NCBI GenBank assembly: GCA_960531495.1
Contig: OY482862.1
Location: 18,880,267-18,944,266 of the forward strand
Direction: 5' to 3'
Origin: Zeus faber
Lineage: Eukaryota; Chordata; Actinopteri; Zeiformes; Zeidae
DNA length: 64,000 bases
The translations under genes were made by a program, and so were the position numbers. The notes under the pieces are model-generated. The model saw nothing but the letters and a program-made list of their open reading frames with translations, did not search any database and was not told where the DNA came from. Positions 48,080 to 60,269 of this stretch are shown in pieces (position 1 is the stretch's first letter; every line of letters starts with the position of its first letter).

Positions 48080-49855
48080 ATGTATTCTGCCATGATCATG
48101 GTGGGCGTCCTGTTGGGAATGGTGCCCCCGGCGTACGCCCTTCCCCTCAAGGTCAGTGCTGTCCTGAAGCGATCTGCCTTCTACCTGCCTCGTGCTGTCG
48201 GCCTCTTGTCTCGCTTCGTCGTGGATTGTGACTGAGGCGGATTGTCGTGCATTACAGAATTCAACCGGAGTCCACGAGGGAACAGTGCGAACAAAAAGAA
48301 AACACTCAGGTGGGTTCGTTAAAAGAGATGGGATTCCTTTCCAAGGCTCTTTATTCATGGAACGGGAAAAAAAATGTGCATGTTTCAGTTAAAAGAATTG
48401 GGTGGGTTTTGTTTTTACCGATATTTCAAAACGTCACGTGTTCCTTCTCCCTCGTTTTCCGTCTGTTTAGATGAGTTCATGGAGCATGATGAAATGAATG
48501 CCATGGATGTGATCCTACAAGCCAACAGCAGTAAGTCACCCATGTTCCTGAACTGTGTTTTTAACTGATGTTGATCGTTGCGTATACCTCTGACCAGATT
48601 CAAATACATTAAAATATTTCTTACCAGGGCTTCGGGCTCCCAGGGGACTAACGCTGAAGGAAGGGGATATCGCCACCTCGTATATTAGGAGCGCCATCAA
48701 CTGCCCTGGCAACGCCTGTTTGTGGCCCAAATCAGTGGATGGATTTGTTTACGTGCCTTTCATAATGTCTCCACTGTATGGTATGTACCCACAAATGTGC
48801 TTCCCTGTTTTTCTTTTGTTTCCAATATATTCTGGAGCTCAGATTGGTATTACATAATGACTTGTACTGTCTCAAGACTTTCCATAAGGACTTAATGATG
48901 TAACTATCTTTTTTTATTTTAGATAATATGGAGAGAATCACAATAGAAACCGGCATGCAGGATATCGCCGCCGAGACGTGCATTAAATTTGTTCCACGCA
49001 CCCACGAAGCCAACTTCCTCGATATCCAGCCGAGATTTGGGTAAAAAAACGATCGCGTCACATGTGTTTCTTTGGTGCATGAGAAGCCTTTTTATGGTTC
49101 TTCTTTGTTTTTTTTTGTTTTTTTATATGTGGTTTCTATGGTTACACGGTGATATTGCGCGAAATTCTATGTTTCTTTATGTCGACGCGGGGCTGCCGTT
49201 TTTGACCCGCAGCTGCTGGTCCTATCTGGGGCAGACCGGGGGCAGCCAGGTCCTCTCCCTGCAGTCTCCTGGATGCATCTGGTCCGGCGTGGCGTCGCAT
49301 GAGCTCATGCACGCGCTGGGCTTCGTGCACGAGCAGTCTCGCTCGGACCGGGACCGCTATGTCACCATCGTGTGGAAAAACATCACGCCAGGTCAGGATA
49401 CATGACTTTCCCCGTCCCACTGCTTGGAGAAGGCCTATTCTGAGTATTTGGATAAACACTTAGGGGGATAAAGTATGAACATTTAAAACTTCAACTTTAA
49501 CTTTGTTTTTTTGTGTGTGTGGACTGGACAGACCGCATGAATAACTTCAGGAAGCAGGCGACAAACAATCTGAACACCGCGTACGACTACAGCTCTGTCA
49601 TGCACTACGGAAGGTGAGCCCGATTTCGGAGGGGGCGAAATGTTATTTTCTGTGGGGTTTTCTTTTTCATTTCTTCTAAGATGTCTCCGCGAACGAATCT
49701 ATTCTGACCGTTTTTGGAAAAACAGGTATGCCTTCTCTGAAGATGGTGGGCCCACCATCATCCCCAGGCCAGACCCGTACATTCCCATCGGGCAGCGAGA
49801 CGGACCCAGTATGATGGATCTCCATAAAATTAACCTCCTGTACAACTGTGCGTAA
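48080..49855 (+). CDS. Six-cysteine astacin metalloprotease (hatching-enzyme type), gene 2
   Basis: Paralogue of the preceding gene. Exons: 48080-48151, 48258-48309, 48471-48530, 48628-48780, 48923-49040, 49213-49391, 49532-49613, 49726-49855; 281 aa. It has a signal peptide (MYSAMIMVGVLLGMVPPAYA), a basic RTKRK stretch in the propeptide, an aspartate switch KEGD, and an N-terminal cysteine pair (NCPGNAC) plus four more cysteines (TCIKF, GCWSYLG, PGCIWS, YNCA). The zinc motif HELMHALGFVHE is at residues 181-192 and the Met-turn is canonical, SVMHYG, with Tyr237. Unlike gene 1, the last exon encodes both the segment after the Met-turn and the C-terminus. All catalytic residues are present, so an active secreted protease is expected, by analogy in hatching gland or epithelium. 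Confidence 0.92.
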
Positions 49856-50919
49856 ACTGAAAACATACACATTGCAAATCGATTTTTATGATATGAAAAC
49901 ATTATATAGTCATTAAGTTAATTCAAAAGTATTTTTTCTGCTGGTCTTAGCAGTAAAATTGGATCCAGCATACTGAGACATATTCAAAATGAATCCTCCA
50001 ACAACTCATTATCACATGGGAAGCTCAATTCTGAGACACTCTGCCGTCTTGTAAAACAAACGTTGTCATTAAAGTCATGACAACTTCTGCACTTTTTACT
50101 TTTACGCATAGAACTAGTATTTTAATAGGCCAAATTGCAGCCTGCACTTTTATTGTGACTAGCGTGACTTCACAGCTTCACTGTATTTCCTTTCAGCCAA
50201 TAGAGCGATGAGATGACTAATAAAGTTAAGTTAATAAATGAAGAAGGGTTAATCAAAGGAAATGTTATTTTGGTGTTTTTGGAAACAATTTGGCTCTCAA
50301 ACATTTTTTTCTAAATAAGCGTCATGATTAAAGTTTATGAACTTCATGCAATTACCTCTAACTTATTTTCCAGCATGTAAGTACTGTTTCATTCTGTTTG
50401 CACCTGCTTTCAATAAAAACAGAAATAATGCAATGCTTTGTCTTGGGTTTTTTGTTTTTTTTTGTTTTTTGTGAGTGATTAAACGGTTTTCTGTTGAGGA
50501 AGAAGAGCACGTGTGAGGAAGTGCACCGTGATCACTCGCTTTCTGTGATCTAGAACACATCAGGGAAAACTGAGCTTGAAATCTACCAAAGGTGATCCTC
50601 TTTAGTCCCGGACGATGCGGTCCTACTGGAGCCACAAAATTCAACTTGTACCGAATGTTGAGCATTTGATAATCACATTCACAGTCATCTACCGTATAGA
50701 AAATAACCACGTAGTATAATAGATCTCTGTGATAAATACTGAGATGTGATGCCATGTAGGACACCACACCCTGTGAGAGTCATGGGTTATAAAAAAAAAT
50801 AAAATAAAAAACAGTTTCCTGCCGTGCCTTGGGTTGCCTCTCTCTCTCTCTCTCTCTTTGTGCTCCTCCGCGGCCCGGCTCCACGCCGCTGCGGTCGGGC
50901 GGAGGGCGGCGGAGCGCTG

Positions 50920-51114
50920 CTAGCGGGTGCCCTTCCGCTGGGAGGACATCCGCGAAGACAAGCGTGTCCTCCCCCTCCGCCTCCTCTTGCGGCGGACCCC
51001 GCCCGTCCCTTTGCGCCTCTCGCCGTCCGCGGTCAGCAGGCTGCGGAGGAAGTTGGACGACAAATAGAGGGATAGATAGGTGAGGAACAGGAAGCAGGAG
51101 CAGAGAATGACCAT
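50920..51114 (-). CDS. Possible small single-pass membrane protein (uncertain)
   Basis: A 64-codon frame from an ATG at 51114 encodes a hydrophobic helix (MVILCSCFLFLTYLSLYLSS, then NFLRSLL) followed by an Arg/Lys-rich tail with RKRRRRGRTRLSS. This looks like a type-II-like or tail-out micro-membrane protein. The frame stays open upstream to 51237. A 27-nt exon-like piece with an AG acceptor and GT donor (LKRAREMSQ) lies at about 51455-51481 on the same strand, so a spliced gene is possible. No homologue is recognised. The local GC skew could create such a frame by chance. Confidence 0.25.
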   Translation of the reverse strand: MVILCSCFLFLTYLSLYLSSNFLRSLLTADGERRKGTGGVRRKRRRRGRTRLSSRMSSQRKGTR

Positions 51115-52377
51115 GTTGGCGTGACGTCCATGACACACCGTCGACGTCCGAGAAAATATCAAGAGGTTGGACGTATGAAGACGACCCTTTATCTCGTCAA
51201 CAGGATTCCCCTTTATAGTCCAAAATGCAGCCTCCAACCAAGCAATTTGCGGTACGTTGTGGTACCCCCTACCTCACCGCTTTCTAAGTGGATTAAAAGG
51301 GATTAGCACGTTGTATAGACAAGTGTTTTTTACCCCATTTGGGCTTATTAACCGCACGTGGTTTAAGAAACAGTGTTTGCATTCAACTCACCTCACCAAG
51401 TTAAATCCGTTGTTGTTTGCGTGGACCGTGGCAGTTGAGGGCCACACTACCTGGCTCATCTCCCGGGCTCTCTTCAGCTGTTTATGAAAAAAAAAACGAA
51501 AAAAAAACCTCTGTTGACTTCTACACCACATCTCCACAATGAAGCAGCACAGCTTCCTGTTTCGCTGGTGTTTTACGTTCGTGCGGATCTAACCGAAAGA
51601 GCATTGCAAATAAGTTGCTACAATTCTGGAGAAAAAAAAAACAAAAACTCTGATAAAATCCTTGTTTTGCAGACATTTTTCAAAATAATATATAGATACT
51701 GTCTGGTTATATTGTTAATTCATTCAACCTTTATTTATTCTTGAAAATCGGTGAGTGGGGGAAAAAATTTTTTTGGAAAAAAATGTACATGCCCTCATTT
51801 ACAAACGATGACGTCGGTACAACAGACGACAGGCAAACACAGTTAGAAAACAGTTACGTTCATGGGCGGCGCACTTTGCAATCATGGACCCAAACTGACC
51901 CATAGGTGTAGTTGTTTGAGTTTCCAGTGGGTGCAGCACGGAAACTAAAAGCAGTCCCCCCCCCCCAAATTTAGCGTTTGCACGCGAGATTTGGAGCACG
52001 TTGTAGACACCAATCGTTCGAGGGAGTTGAATAGTGGGTGCTCATTAAATAGGACCAATTCAATAACGGGGTGATGTGAGATGGCTTCTTGCCATTTCGG
52101 GATTGATAAATAAATAAATAAACAAACAAATAAACTAAAAATAAAAAATAAAAACTAATCAATTCATAAACCAAAAAAAAAAAAAGGCGTTTCCAAAAGG
52201 GAGATTTAGGGTGTTTTGAAAGGCACCGACCTTTGACCCGTCGGACCGCCGTCTGGGCACAGGGTTGGGCTGGGACCAGACGCGGATGACGGAGCCGGGA
52301 GCCCGTCCTTTTAAAACGGAACTTTAATGACTTTAATGGGCGATTCTGGAGGGTGGGGGTGGGTCGGTTGGGTGGGT

Positions 52378-52408
<31 letters not shown>
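52378..52408. repeat. (CA)n microsatellite
   Basis: About 15 CA units, 750 bp upstream of tra2b. Confidence 0.95.
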
Positions 52409-52410
<2 letters not shown>

Positions 52411-52699
52411 GACCACGCCCTCCCGCTTCCTCCCACAACGATCTGGCCCCAAAAACCCCGCGCGAACTGTAGCGCGCGCGCGCGAGGACGCGGGGAGGGC
52501 GGGGTTTGTCACGAGGCGCGTGCACGGCGCGGCTTCCTCCAGGGGTAGCGAGGGGCGGTTCGAGCCCCTTTTTCCAGATTCGGTCCTCGACGGGTCGCCG
52601 AGTAAAAATCGAATAAAATTACAACAACAACAAAAAAAAAAAAGGAGTCGTTCGATTTTCCGACTCTTCGTTGGTCTGATAAAGTTGAGCGTAACTTCA

Positions 52700-53163
52700 C
52701 GGCGAGCGAGGGAGGACTTCCGGTGACGCGTGGACGAGTCAGGGGAGTCGGTTCGCCCCCGAGTCCTGAATGGAGTCCTCACGGGAATCGCTTCGTTCGG
52801 TCACAATTGCTCGAGCGGGAGAAGTCTCTCGACAAATAATATTTAATTGAAGTCTGACTCACAAACGTAATATATCGGCCACATTCGACACGAATTGCGC
52901 CAAATGCCCCGGTCTTTAGGGTATTCGCTGCCCGGTAAAGTCCGCCCACTCTTCGGCCGGAGCCACTCCCGATTCGTTCGCTACGAGCGAATCGTTTGCG
53001 ACTATTTCCCGACGTCACTATCGCGCACACACAGTCCCAGATACACACGCACGCAGTGACGGGCCGCAGCGCGTTTAAAAAAAAAAAAAGAGAGAGAGAG
53101 AGAGAGGAAAAAAAAAAAAAAAGCTCCTAAATCCACATTATTCTTGTTAATTACAACAAGAAA
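52700..53163 (+). promoter_or_regulatory. CpG-rich promoter and 5' UTR of tra2b
   Basis: CpG-dense sequence up to the ATG, with a (GA)n and poly-A tract at 53077-53123 just upstream of the start codon. No TATA box is seen, as expected for a housekeeping splicing factor. Confidence 0.45.
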
Positions 53164-56100
53164 ATGAGCGATAACGACAAAGATTACGCCGAGCGGGTAA
53201 GTATGCGTCCTGCACGGGGCGATGCGCACATGCGATAACACATTTCGCGTCGATCGAAACGTTAGTGTCCGTGACACTGCCGTTAGCGAACCGCAGATTC
53301 TGACGCAGAATGTCTACACGTTGTTATAAAACGCTTGTGCCCCCCCGCCACCCCCCGGTTGTTTTCATGTATTATTCTTCCCCAAAAGCACCAAAGGGTT
53401 TCCATAGCGGTGGCGGTTACTAACCCGTTCTAGGCCCCGCGGCCCTGGCCGAGGACACCGCGTAGCCGCCATTGTGCGTGTATGGCTAATATCTCATGCT
53501 AACATCTCATGCTAACCAGTGGATTATCGCACCCAAGCGATCGACCAGTATTACATTCTATACCCAACAAGCAGCCGACAAATCTGCCGTTTATTTCACC
53601 CCGGATCCTCCTAAATACCTCATTCCGATGGGAAATCGGAGGCCCCGCACAGAACCACGTGTTTGCAGATAGGTTTTTTTTGTTTGTTTGTTTGTTTGTT
53701 TTACGACTTAACATTTTATTTTTGATTATTTCATTGATTAGCCACAGGCACGACGTCCCTTGTTATGAAACGTTCGGTGCGAATTGAAACGATTAGATTC
53801 CCTTTCGTTTGAGTTTCACGGTTGCCGCCATGCACAGCAGCCGGTGCCAGTCACCCCCTCACTTAAATGGCGTTGGGGGCATTCGCTTCAGTTTCGAGTT
53901 GAAATGAAAGCCCAAAGAACTGAGCATCGTAATTATCTAAATAATAATAATAATAATAATAATTGGACTTCTCCCATTGCTATTTGTGCCCGTGTTATTG
54001 TATACATCTTTATTCGTTCCCTACAGGAAAATACCATCTGTATTTGTACCCTAGCAGTCATATTGCCACTTAGCCCCTGCCATAGCTTTTGAATTTATCT
54101 TGTGTGTCGAATCACATTTTGTGTATATATATTTATTTATTTATTATCTTTTTTTTTTTTGCTTCCCTTTTTTTAGATTTAAGGCTAATTGTCTGTACAG
54201 CAGTGCACCAGCCCATATCTAAATACATTCCTTATAAATAGATTATTGTTCAGATTCTGATTCTGGTTTTAGTTTGAATTTATATTGTGCTATCTGTGTC
54301 TTTTATTATATGATATAACATACTATACAATTTTTACATGTTGAATTCTAATGCATGTTATGAGATTACCTTAACACATTTAAAGTTGAATGAGGCTGAA
54401 GTTCTGATTGTAGTCATATATATTCTTCATCCTTTCTTTTTCATTAAGGTAAATTTTGGAAGAAGAGAAATGCAGAAGAAGTCTCATGTCAAGTTGTTTT
54501 TGAATAATATGAAGCTCAGATGTGTGACCCTGGTTTTGTCAATGCATGCTAAAACATGAGGCGGAAAGAAGTATGGGCAGTGTGTGAGATGGGGGAAGTA
54601 AGAAGAAGTAAGACATTGGAAGAAAGAAGAATGTTATGAAGTAATGAAGTTAAGGAAGTTATCGGGGATAAGGCCACAGCGCTAAGTAATTTCTAGTCTG
54701 TTTGTCAAATGCGTGCATGTTTGTTTTTTTTTTCACAAAACACTATCACATGTTTGAAATTTCCATCAGCCTGAGTTTACCGCTCAGACTCCTGTCTGCA
54801 TAGGCTAATTAAACAATTTTACACATTCTCTGTATTCTTGAAATGGACATAAAGCTACAACTCAAAATTATTTTAACAAACATTCCACACAAGCTCTAGT
54901 CAATAGGAAATATCTTGTCCTTGACGTCCTTCGCCAATAATAACGAGCTCTGTCGGTGTGTGTGGTTCATTCAGGAGTCGCGCTCTGCGTCCAGGAGCGT
55001 GAGCCCGCGGGGTTCAGGGAAGTCTGCCAGCCGCTCCCCGGCCCATTCCCCCGCCCGCTCAAAAGAGGGGTCCCGACACTCCCGCTCCAAATCCCGGTCT
55101 CGTTCCAGGTCCAAGTCTGGGTGAGCACGTCGGACGTGGTCGTTTCTGCTCTGGCGGCCGCAATTTGAGTGACGCGTGTTGTCGAGAATGTCGGCCTGTG
55201 GACAACATAATGGAAGAGCGCTCCAGGAATTGGATTCATGGTGAAGTGTATTTATTTATTTATTTTTCCCTCTTCTCTTTCTATAGCTCCCACTCCCACC
55301 GGGGCTCACGCAGACACTACAGTCGCTCTCGCTCTCGCTCTCGCTCCAACCGTCGCCGCTCCCGCAGCAGATCCTACAGCGGGGACCGCCGGCGTCGCAG
55401 CCACAGCCGCTCCCCCATGTCCAACCGCCGCAGACACATTGGAAACCGGGTAATTTCACTGGACATTTTGGCGCCTTATAGGTTTTCACAAGTGGTCGTT
55501 CTGTGACGCTCTAGCTGTGTACGTACTTGGAATGCTTTTTATAGAAATGGTGAATCTCTGGTGTCTGTGTTTAAAATAAAACTAAGGATTTTACAGTAAT
55601 GGTGTGCGCCCTGTAATTTTGTATTTGTTAAGGAATTTGGTGTATGGCCTCACAATAATGATTTGCCTGATGGTATGGAACTGTATTGAGGTCAAACGTA
55701 TTGATAGTGATTTTTTTTTTTTTTAAGCAATATCCAGCCCAATCCAACATAAACTGCAGCTCCTCTGACTCCTGCAGACAGAATTAAAATAGCAAACAGA
55801 CTGGAAATGACTTAGCACTGTGACCGTATCCCTGATAACTCCCTTAACTTCAGAATGACCATTCTTAAATTACAGGCTAACCCAGACCCTAACTGTTGCT
55901 TGGGAGTTTTTGGCCTCAGCTTGTACACGACAGAGAGAGACCTGAGAGAAGTGTTTTCCAAGTACGGGCCTCTGGCCGATGTGTGCATCGTCTACGATCA
56001 GCAGTCCAGGCGCTCCAGGGGCTTTTCTTTTGTCTACTTTGAGGCCAGAGAAGACGCCAAAGAGGTAAATAACCTTTTAGCTGGGAGCCAGACATCCCGC

Positions 56101-57357
56101 CAGACCTGAATCTAGTGGAAGTGTGTGCCCTTAGTTGTGCAGTGTGTCAAACCTGGGGAGGTGAACGGCGTCTTGTGATTGTTGTGACAGGCAAAGGAAC
56201 GAGCCAATGGTATGGAGCTGGACGGTCGAAGAATCAGGGTGGACTTCTCCATCACGAAAAGACCTCACACCCCCACGCCTGGAATCTACATGGGCCGGCC
56301 CACATAGTAAGTCCCCCATAGTCTGTTGTTAGCAGCTGTGCGTTCATTTCAAATTGACCCTTACTTCCTTTCCCTACTTTTCCACTTTTGCGTCACGAAA
56401 GTTCCCATCAACATGTTAAACATACAGGCATGCATGATTTTGTGTATCAATGGGAACCATACATGGTAAGCGATCCGGGCGGGGCTGTGAATACCATCAA
56501 GCCTATCTGGTATTGAGTTCCAGTGTACTGGGCATGTTTAAAGTTTTAATTTCTAAGATGGCGTAAGCCTTTCTTGTGTGTATGTGTTTGAACATATTAC
56601 CCACGTCAAATTGGCACCAAAAGTATTTTTTAGCATGTAAATTACAAAAGAAATTGTTTTCTAAACTATTATGTACTCAAAATTTGAACTGCACCCTCAA
56701 TCCTGTGTTTTATAGCGGTGGAGGCGGCGGCGGCGGAGGTGGTGGAAGCAGCGGTGGAGGCGGCGGCGGTAGCGGGGGAGGTGGACCCAGCGGGCCACGT
56801 CGCTACTCGCGCGACTACGACCGTGGGTACGACCGCGGGTACGACAGGGGTGGCTATGATCGCTATGATGACAGGGATTACTACAACCGATCATCATACA
56901 GGTGGGCGCCTTTTTCAATGATCACTTCTCTATTGTAATCCATAGGAGCCATAATATGCCTCAACTTATGGTTAGGTTTATTTGGACTGCTTACATAGGC
57001 TTTGTCCGGGGCTTTTATTTTTTTTTTTAAATGTATTTATTTATCTATTTTTTAACAGTTGAATGGTACCGATCCGACTCATTACTTTAAAATGACTGTT
57101 TTAGGATTTAAAATAAGTATTTCCATTGGAAAAACTCAGTAGGGTCCATGATTTAAAACCAATGTCGTTGTTTCAGAAGGAGATCGCCTTCCCCGTACTA
57201 CAGAGGAGGAGCGTACCGCTCACGGTCCCGGTCACGCTCCTATTCTCCACGTGAGTCCCTCAGCTGCAGTTGAAATAATTTAATGTCAACAGATTGTTGC
57301 AGTTAAATTTTCAATTCTTCATTGTTAAATAATTGTCTTTTCGCAGGTCGTTATTGA
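53164..57357 (+). CDS. tra2b: Transformer-2 beta splicing factor, complete, 8 coding exons
   Basis: A nuclear SR-like protein that binds GAA-rich exonic enhancers and promotes exon inclusion. Exons: 53164-53196, 54975-55120, 55287-55449, 55876-56064, 56191-56306, 56716-56901, 57177-57250, 57347-57357; 305 aa with consistent phases. The start [18 protein letters not shown] matches TRA2B. RS domain 1 is followed by the RRM at about 115-198 ([23 protein letters not shown]1 RGFSFVYF) and by [20 protein letters not shown] and [12 protein letters not shown], which carries the Phe (not Tyr) of TRA2B. A Gly-rich linker with serine spacers leads to [13 protein letters not shown] repeats and RS domain 2, ending [14 protein letters not shown]. 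The Gly-rich run before the DRGY repeats makes it slightly longer than the mammalian protein. Followed by igf2bp2, as in human. Confidence 0.95.
54449..54685 (+). other. tra2b: Candidate tra2b poison exon (autoregulatory, purine-rich)
   Basis: It lies in intron 1 between [11 protein letters not shown] and ESRSASR. A pyrimidine-rich tract and AG (54447-54448) precede a GAA-dense segment: GGAAGAAGAGAAATGCAGAA at 54458-54477 and GAAGTAAGAAGAAGTAAGAC at 54595-54614. If spliced after exon 1 in frame, it reads 36 codons and stops at TGA 54557-54559. Mammalian TRA2B has a highly conserved non-coding exon 2 in this position, whose GAA enhancers bind Tra2-beta to limit its own level. The 3' boundary is a guess (GT at 54686). 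Confidence 0.65.
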
Positions 57358-60210
57358 ACATCATTTTCACATGTCAAGCCCTTCACCTTCGACGGAAAAG
57401 TTTCCCCAAAACAGTCAATTTGAAAAATAATTTGTTTAAATGTTCTTGGCAGGGTTCTTGTTTTTTTTTTGTTTTTTTTTTTGTTTCTTTTATCATCAGA
57501 TGTACACGGCCTGTAACTTTAACAATATATTGAGGCTGGCTGTTTTATTGACTGTAAAATGGATTACATTAGCTGACAATTGTTTTTGTTTTTAAATGTA
57601 TGGACCACACCAACCATACTTGTTTTGTACACAAATTTCTCTTGAGTGTGACTATGGATTTCTATTCCTTGTATGTGATTAAAGGAAATGCTAGTTCTTT
57701 TCCCACTTCTTGTCTCAGCATCTTTACTCCTTATCTATCTAGTGAGCCAACTAGATTAAAACAATTAATTAATTTTATCTCTTATTCCCAACAATTGGCT
57801 TTAACTACTGTTAAAAATACAACCCATCAAAAGCAAAATTTTATTTAAAAATATCCCCTTGAAAATGACAAATTGAATCCCGCAATATATTCTCCTGCAT
57901 AACTCTTTATTGCAATTGGCATCTTGGAGCAGAACCCTCATTTCCACCGAGGCGTTGGGTATAAACCCCTGAAGGACTGCATCCATCGTGACAGATCCAT
58001 GCTGCCTTGACATGTGACCTGCAGCCTCAGCTGCTGGTGGGGCTGCAGGACCACGTCTCCACCTACCGGACCCTAATGTTAGTACCCAAATAGTACAGAT
58101 AGGCTGCTGCTTCTTTAGGCATTTTCATGTTGACAAACAACGCCATGAAAGCGGAAAAATATTCATCAAGCTCAGTGCCTGTTTATTTGTTTTTGGTGAT
58201 GCTGATGTAGGACAATAACGTTTTTTTTTTTTATTACCAAGGTAAACATGACACACCCTGGACCTTAACAAAACTCACAACCTTCTAGAAGCCGTTTCCC
58301 CTCAGTAGCTCCACCCCCATGGTCTTGGGCTGCTTTGTCAATTAAGTTACTTGTTTTTAATTGTTCTACTGAACGCCATGAATGTTAATGTTCATGTGTG
58401 TGCTTTGACAATTAATTTGCACTTTCTGTATATTGATTAAAATAACATTGAAGTGAAATACACCATCACTCTACATTACTGTATGTTTTTACAGTGAACA
58501 ACTGCAGGAATTGATGCAAATAAATCCAGAGTTTGAATTGAGTTTCCCTGCTGAATGTTATCAATTGATGCAGCGATGCATCTTTCTGAGTTATCAAGAT
58601 TTTTATTTTAAAAAATTACAATGGAATAGCACATGGGTAACTTATAAAACTTGTTTTACCACTGTAAAACGACAGTAAATCTACACAAACGCAACCGGAT
58701 GCTGCTGCTTGAGTCAGTCAAATGATTTCCAGATAATCCGTTCTCCCAGTGTGTAGTCAGGTAAACATGCAAGTCGTTTAGCAGGAAGATCCTACGCTGA
58801 GTAAACCTCTCAACAGCAAAGTACCAGAGGAGCCTGTTTGGATGCAGGTCCGTGGCTGCATGGGATCATGGGCCTTCACTGCTGTCATTGTCGGGTCCCA
58901 GCAGCTAGAGGGTGGCAGTCCTGTTCCAGTGCATGATGAGCAGGTCACATGGAGATCCAACTGAAGGCTCCTCCCCTATAGGGTAGACTACACATCCATG
59001 CACAGCCACTATACTGTGCACAGGCCTGCCATGTCTCCCTGCCATTCCAAGAAACGTCCCATATGAGAAGGGTTTCCTCTCTTAAATATTTCACTCCTCA
59101 AATAATCAGTGACGCCGGCAACATCTGTACGGGCCAAGCAAGTATCAAGTGTCCGCCACATATCGAAGAAAATATCTATACAATTTATTCTAATGCATTT
59201 CCACAGTTACACAGGTGTGTAACTTCAGTTTCGAGAAATTCGGTATTCATACGTGTCCAGATCAGGGACTGGATCTATCAAAGTGCTGATCTGGGATTGA
59301 TCATCTATAATTTATTAGGTCCATATATTTTTAAATGACTATGACACCACTGACACTTTCTTTTTGGAAATTGTAACCAGGATCTGCATGAGCACTCACC
59401 TGTCAAAATAACCCCCCCCCCCCAAAAAAGACACTTTATGCTGTGTGATGTGTTACACCAGGGCACTGGAAAATGACAAGTACTTTTAATACTTTGAATA
59501 CATGTCAGAGAAAGCACTGATATACTCTAACTTAAGTACCAATGTCAGTGTGCCACTTTCACTTTCACTATAGAATAATTTGGCGTCAGAGTATTTGTAC
59601 TTTTACTTTTGAGTGAAATGCCTGAGCACTCAGTCCACCGCTGCTTATTAATCATATCGTGATATTACCATATTGCTCTGGGTCTGGAGGGGGGAGATGG
59701 GGAGGCAGGACCGGTGACATCCAGCCCGCAGAGCCAAGGCTGCGCTGCCCTGAGGATTTGATGAAATAACCCCCTGCCTCCCGGAGCCCCCGCAGCCCTG
59801 GCCGGACCCGCACCACGACACGCCGTGACACTTCCACACCGCGATGCACTTGTCTTTTCCACGACCGAACGCGGAGTGCCAGGGCCCACACGCACCTCCA
59901 AACACATTTACTGATATTTTTTAAGGCAGATTTTATTTAGAGGCGGTGCTTGCTGGCTCCAGAGGAGCGTCGCAACGACACTTTTTTTTCAATCCCAGTT
60001 AAAAGAGTTTGACCAGGGGCAGAGTTGGTGCTGGGGGGGTCGCCTAGCATTATATATATTTGTTAGGGGGGGTAATTGCTGCTTTTTTTTTTTCTCCCCA
60101 GCATTTTATTTTTCTATTTTTATTTTTTGTTTGTTGTTATTTTTTTTTTATTTTTTATTTTTTTTTTTACTTCCCTGAGTAATCGCCTCCACCACCACCA
60201 CCAAAAAAAC

Positions 60211-60241
<31 letters not shown>

Positions 60242-60269
60242 CACCATATCGAGATTTCCCCTTTAGAAC
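57358..60269. other. tra2b 3' UTR and spacer before igf2bp2
   Basis: Starts with the tra2b 3' UTR (ATTAAA near 57678-57683). It then holds unremarkable AT-rich sequence, a repeat fragment at 59505-59642, and T-rich then A-rich tracts (60076-60237) directly upstream of the igf2bp2 start. No gene is recognised. Confidence 0.6.
59505..59642. repeat. Fragment of the CAGTGGTGGA-type fish repeat, inverted
   Basis: TAACTTAAGTACCAATGTCA, then GTATTTGTACTTTTACTTTT and the end CAGTCCACCGCTG, is the reverse complement of the repeat family seen at 42304. Confidence 0.6.

Larger units (their letters stand above)
49856..53000. other. Intergenic region between astacin gene 2 and tra2b
   Basis: Contains the 3' UTR of gene 2, a possible small membrane-protein frame on the minus strand (50920-51114), a (CA)n tract (52378-52408) and GC-rich sequence leading to the tra2b promoter. 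No other gene is supported. Confidence 0.5.
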
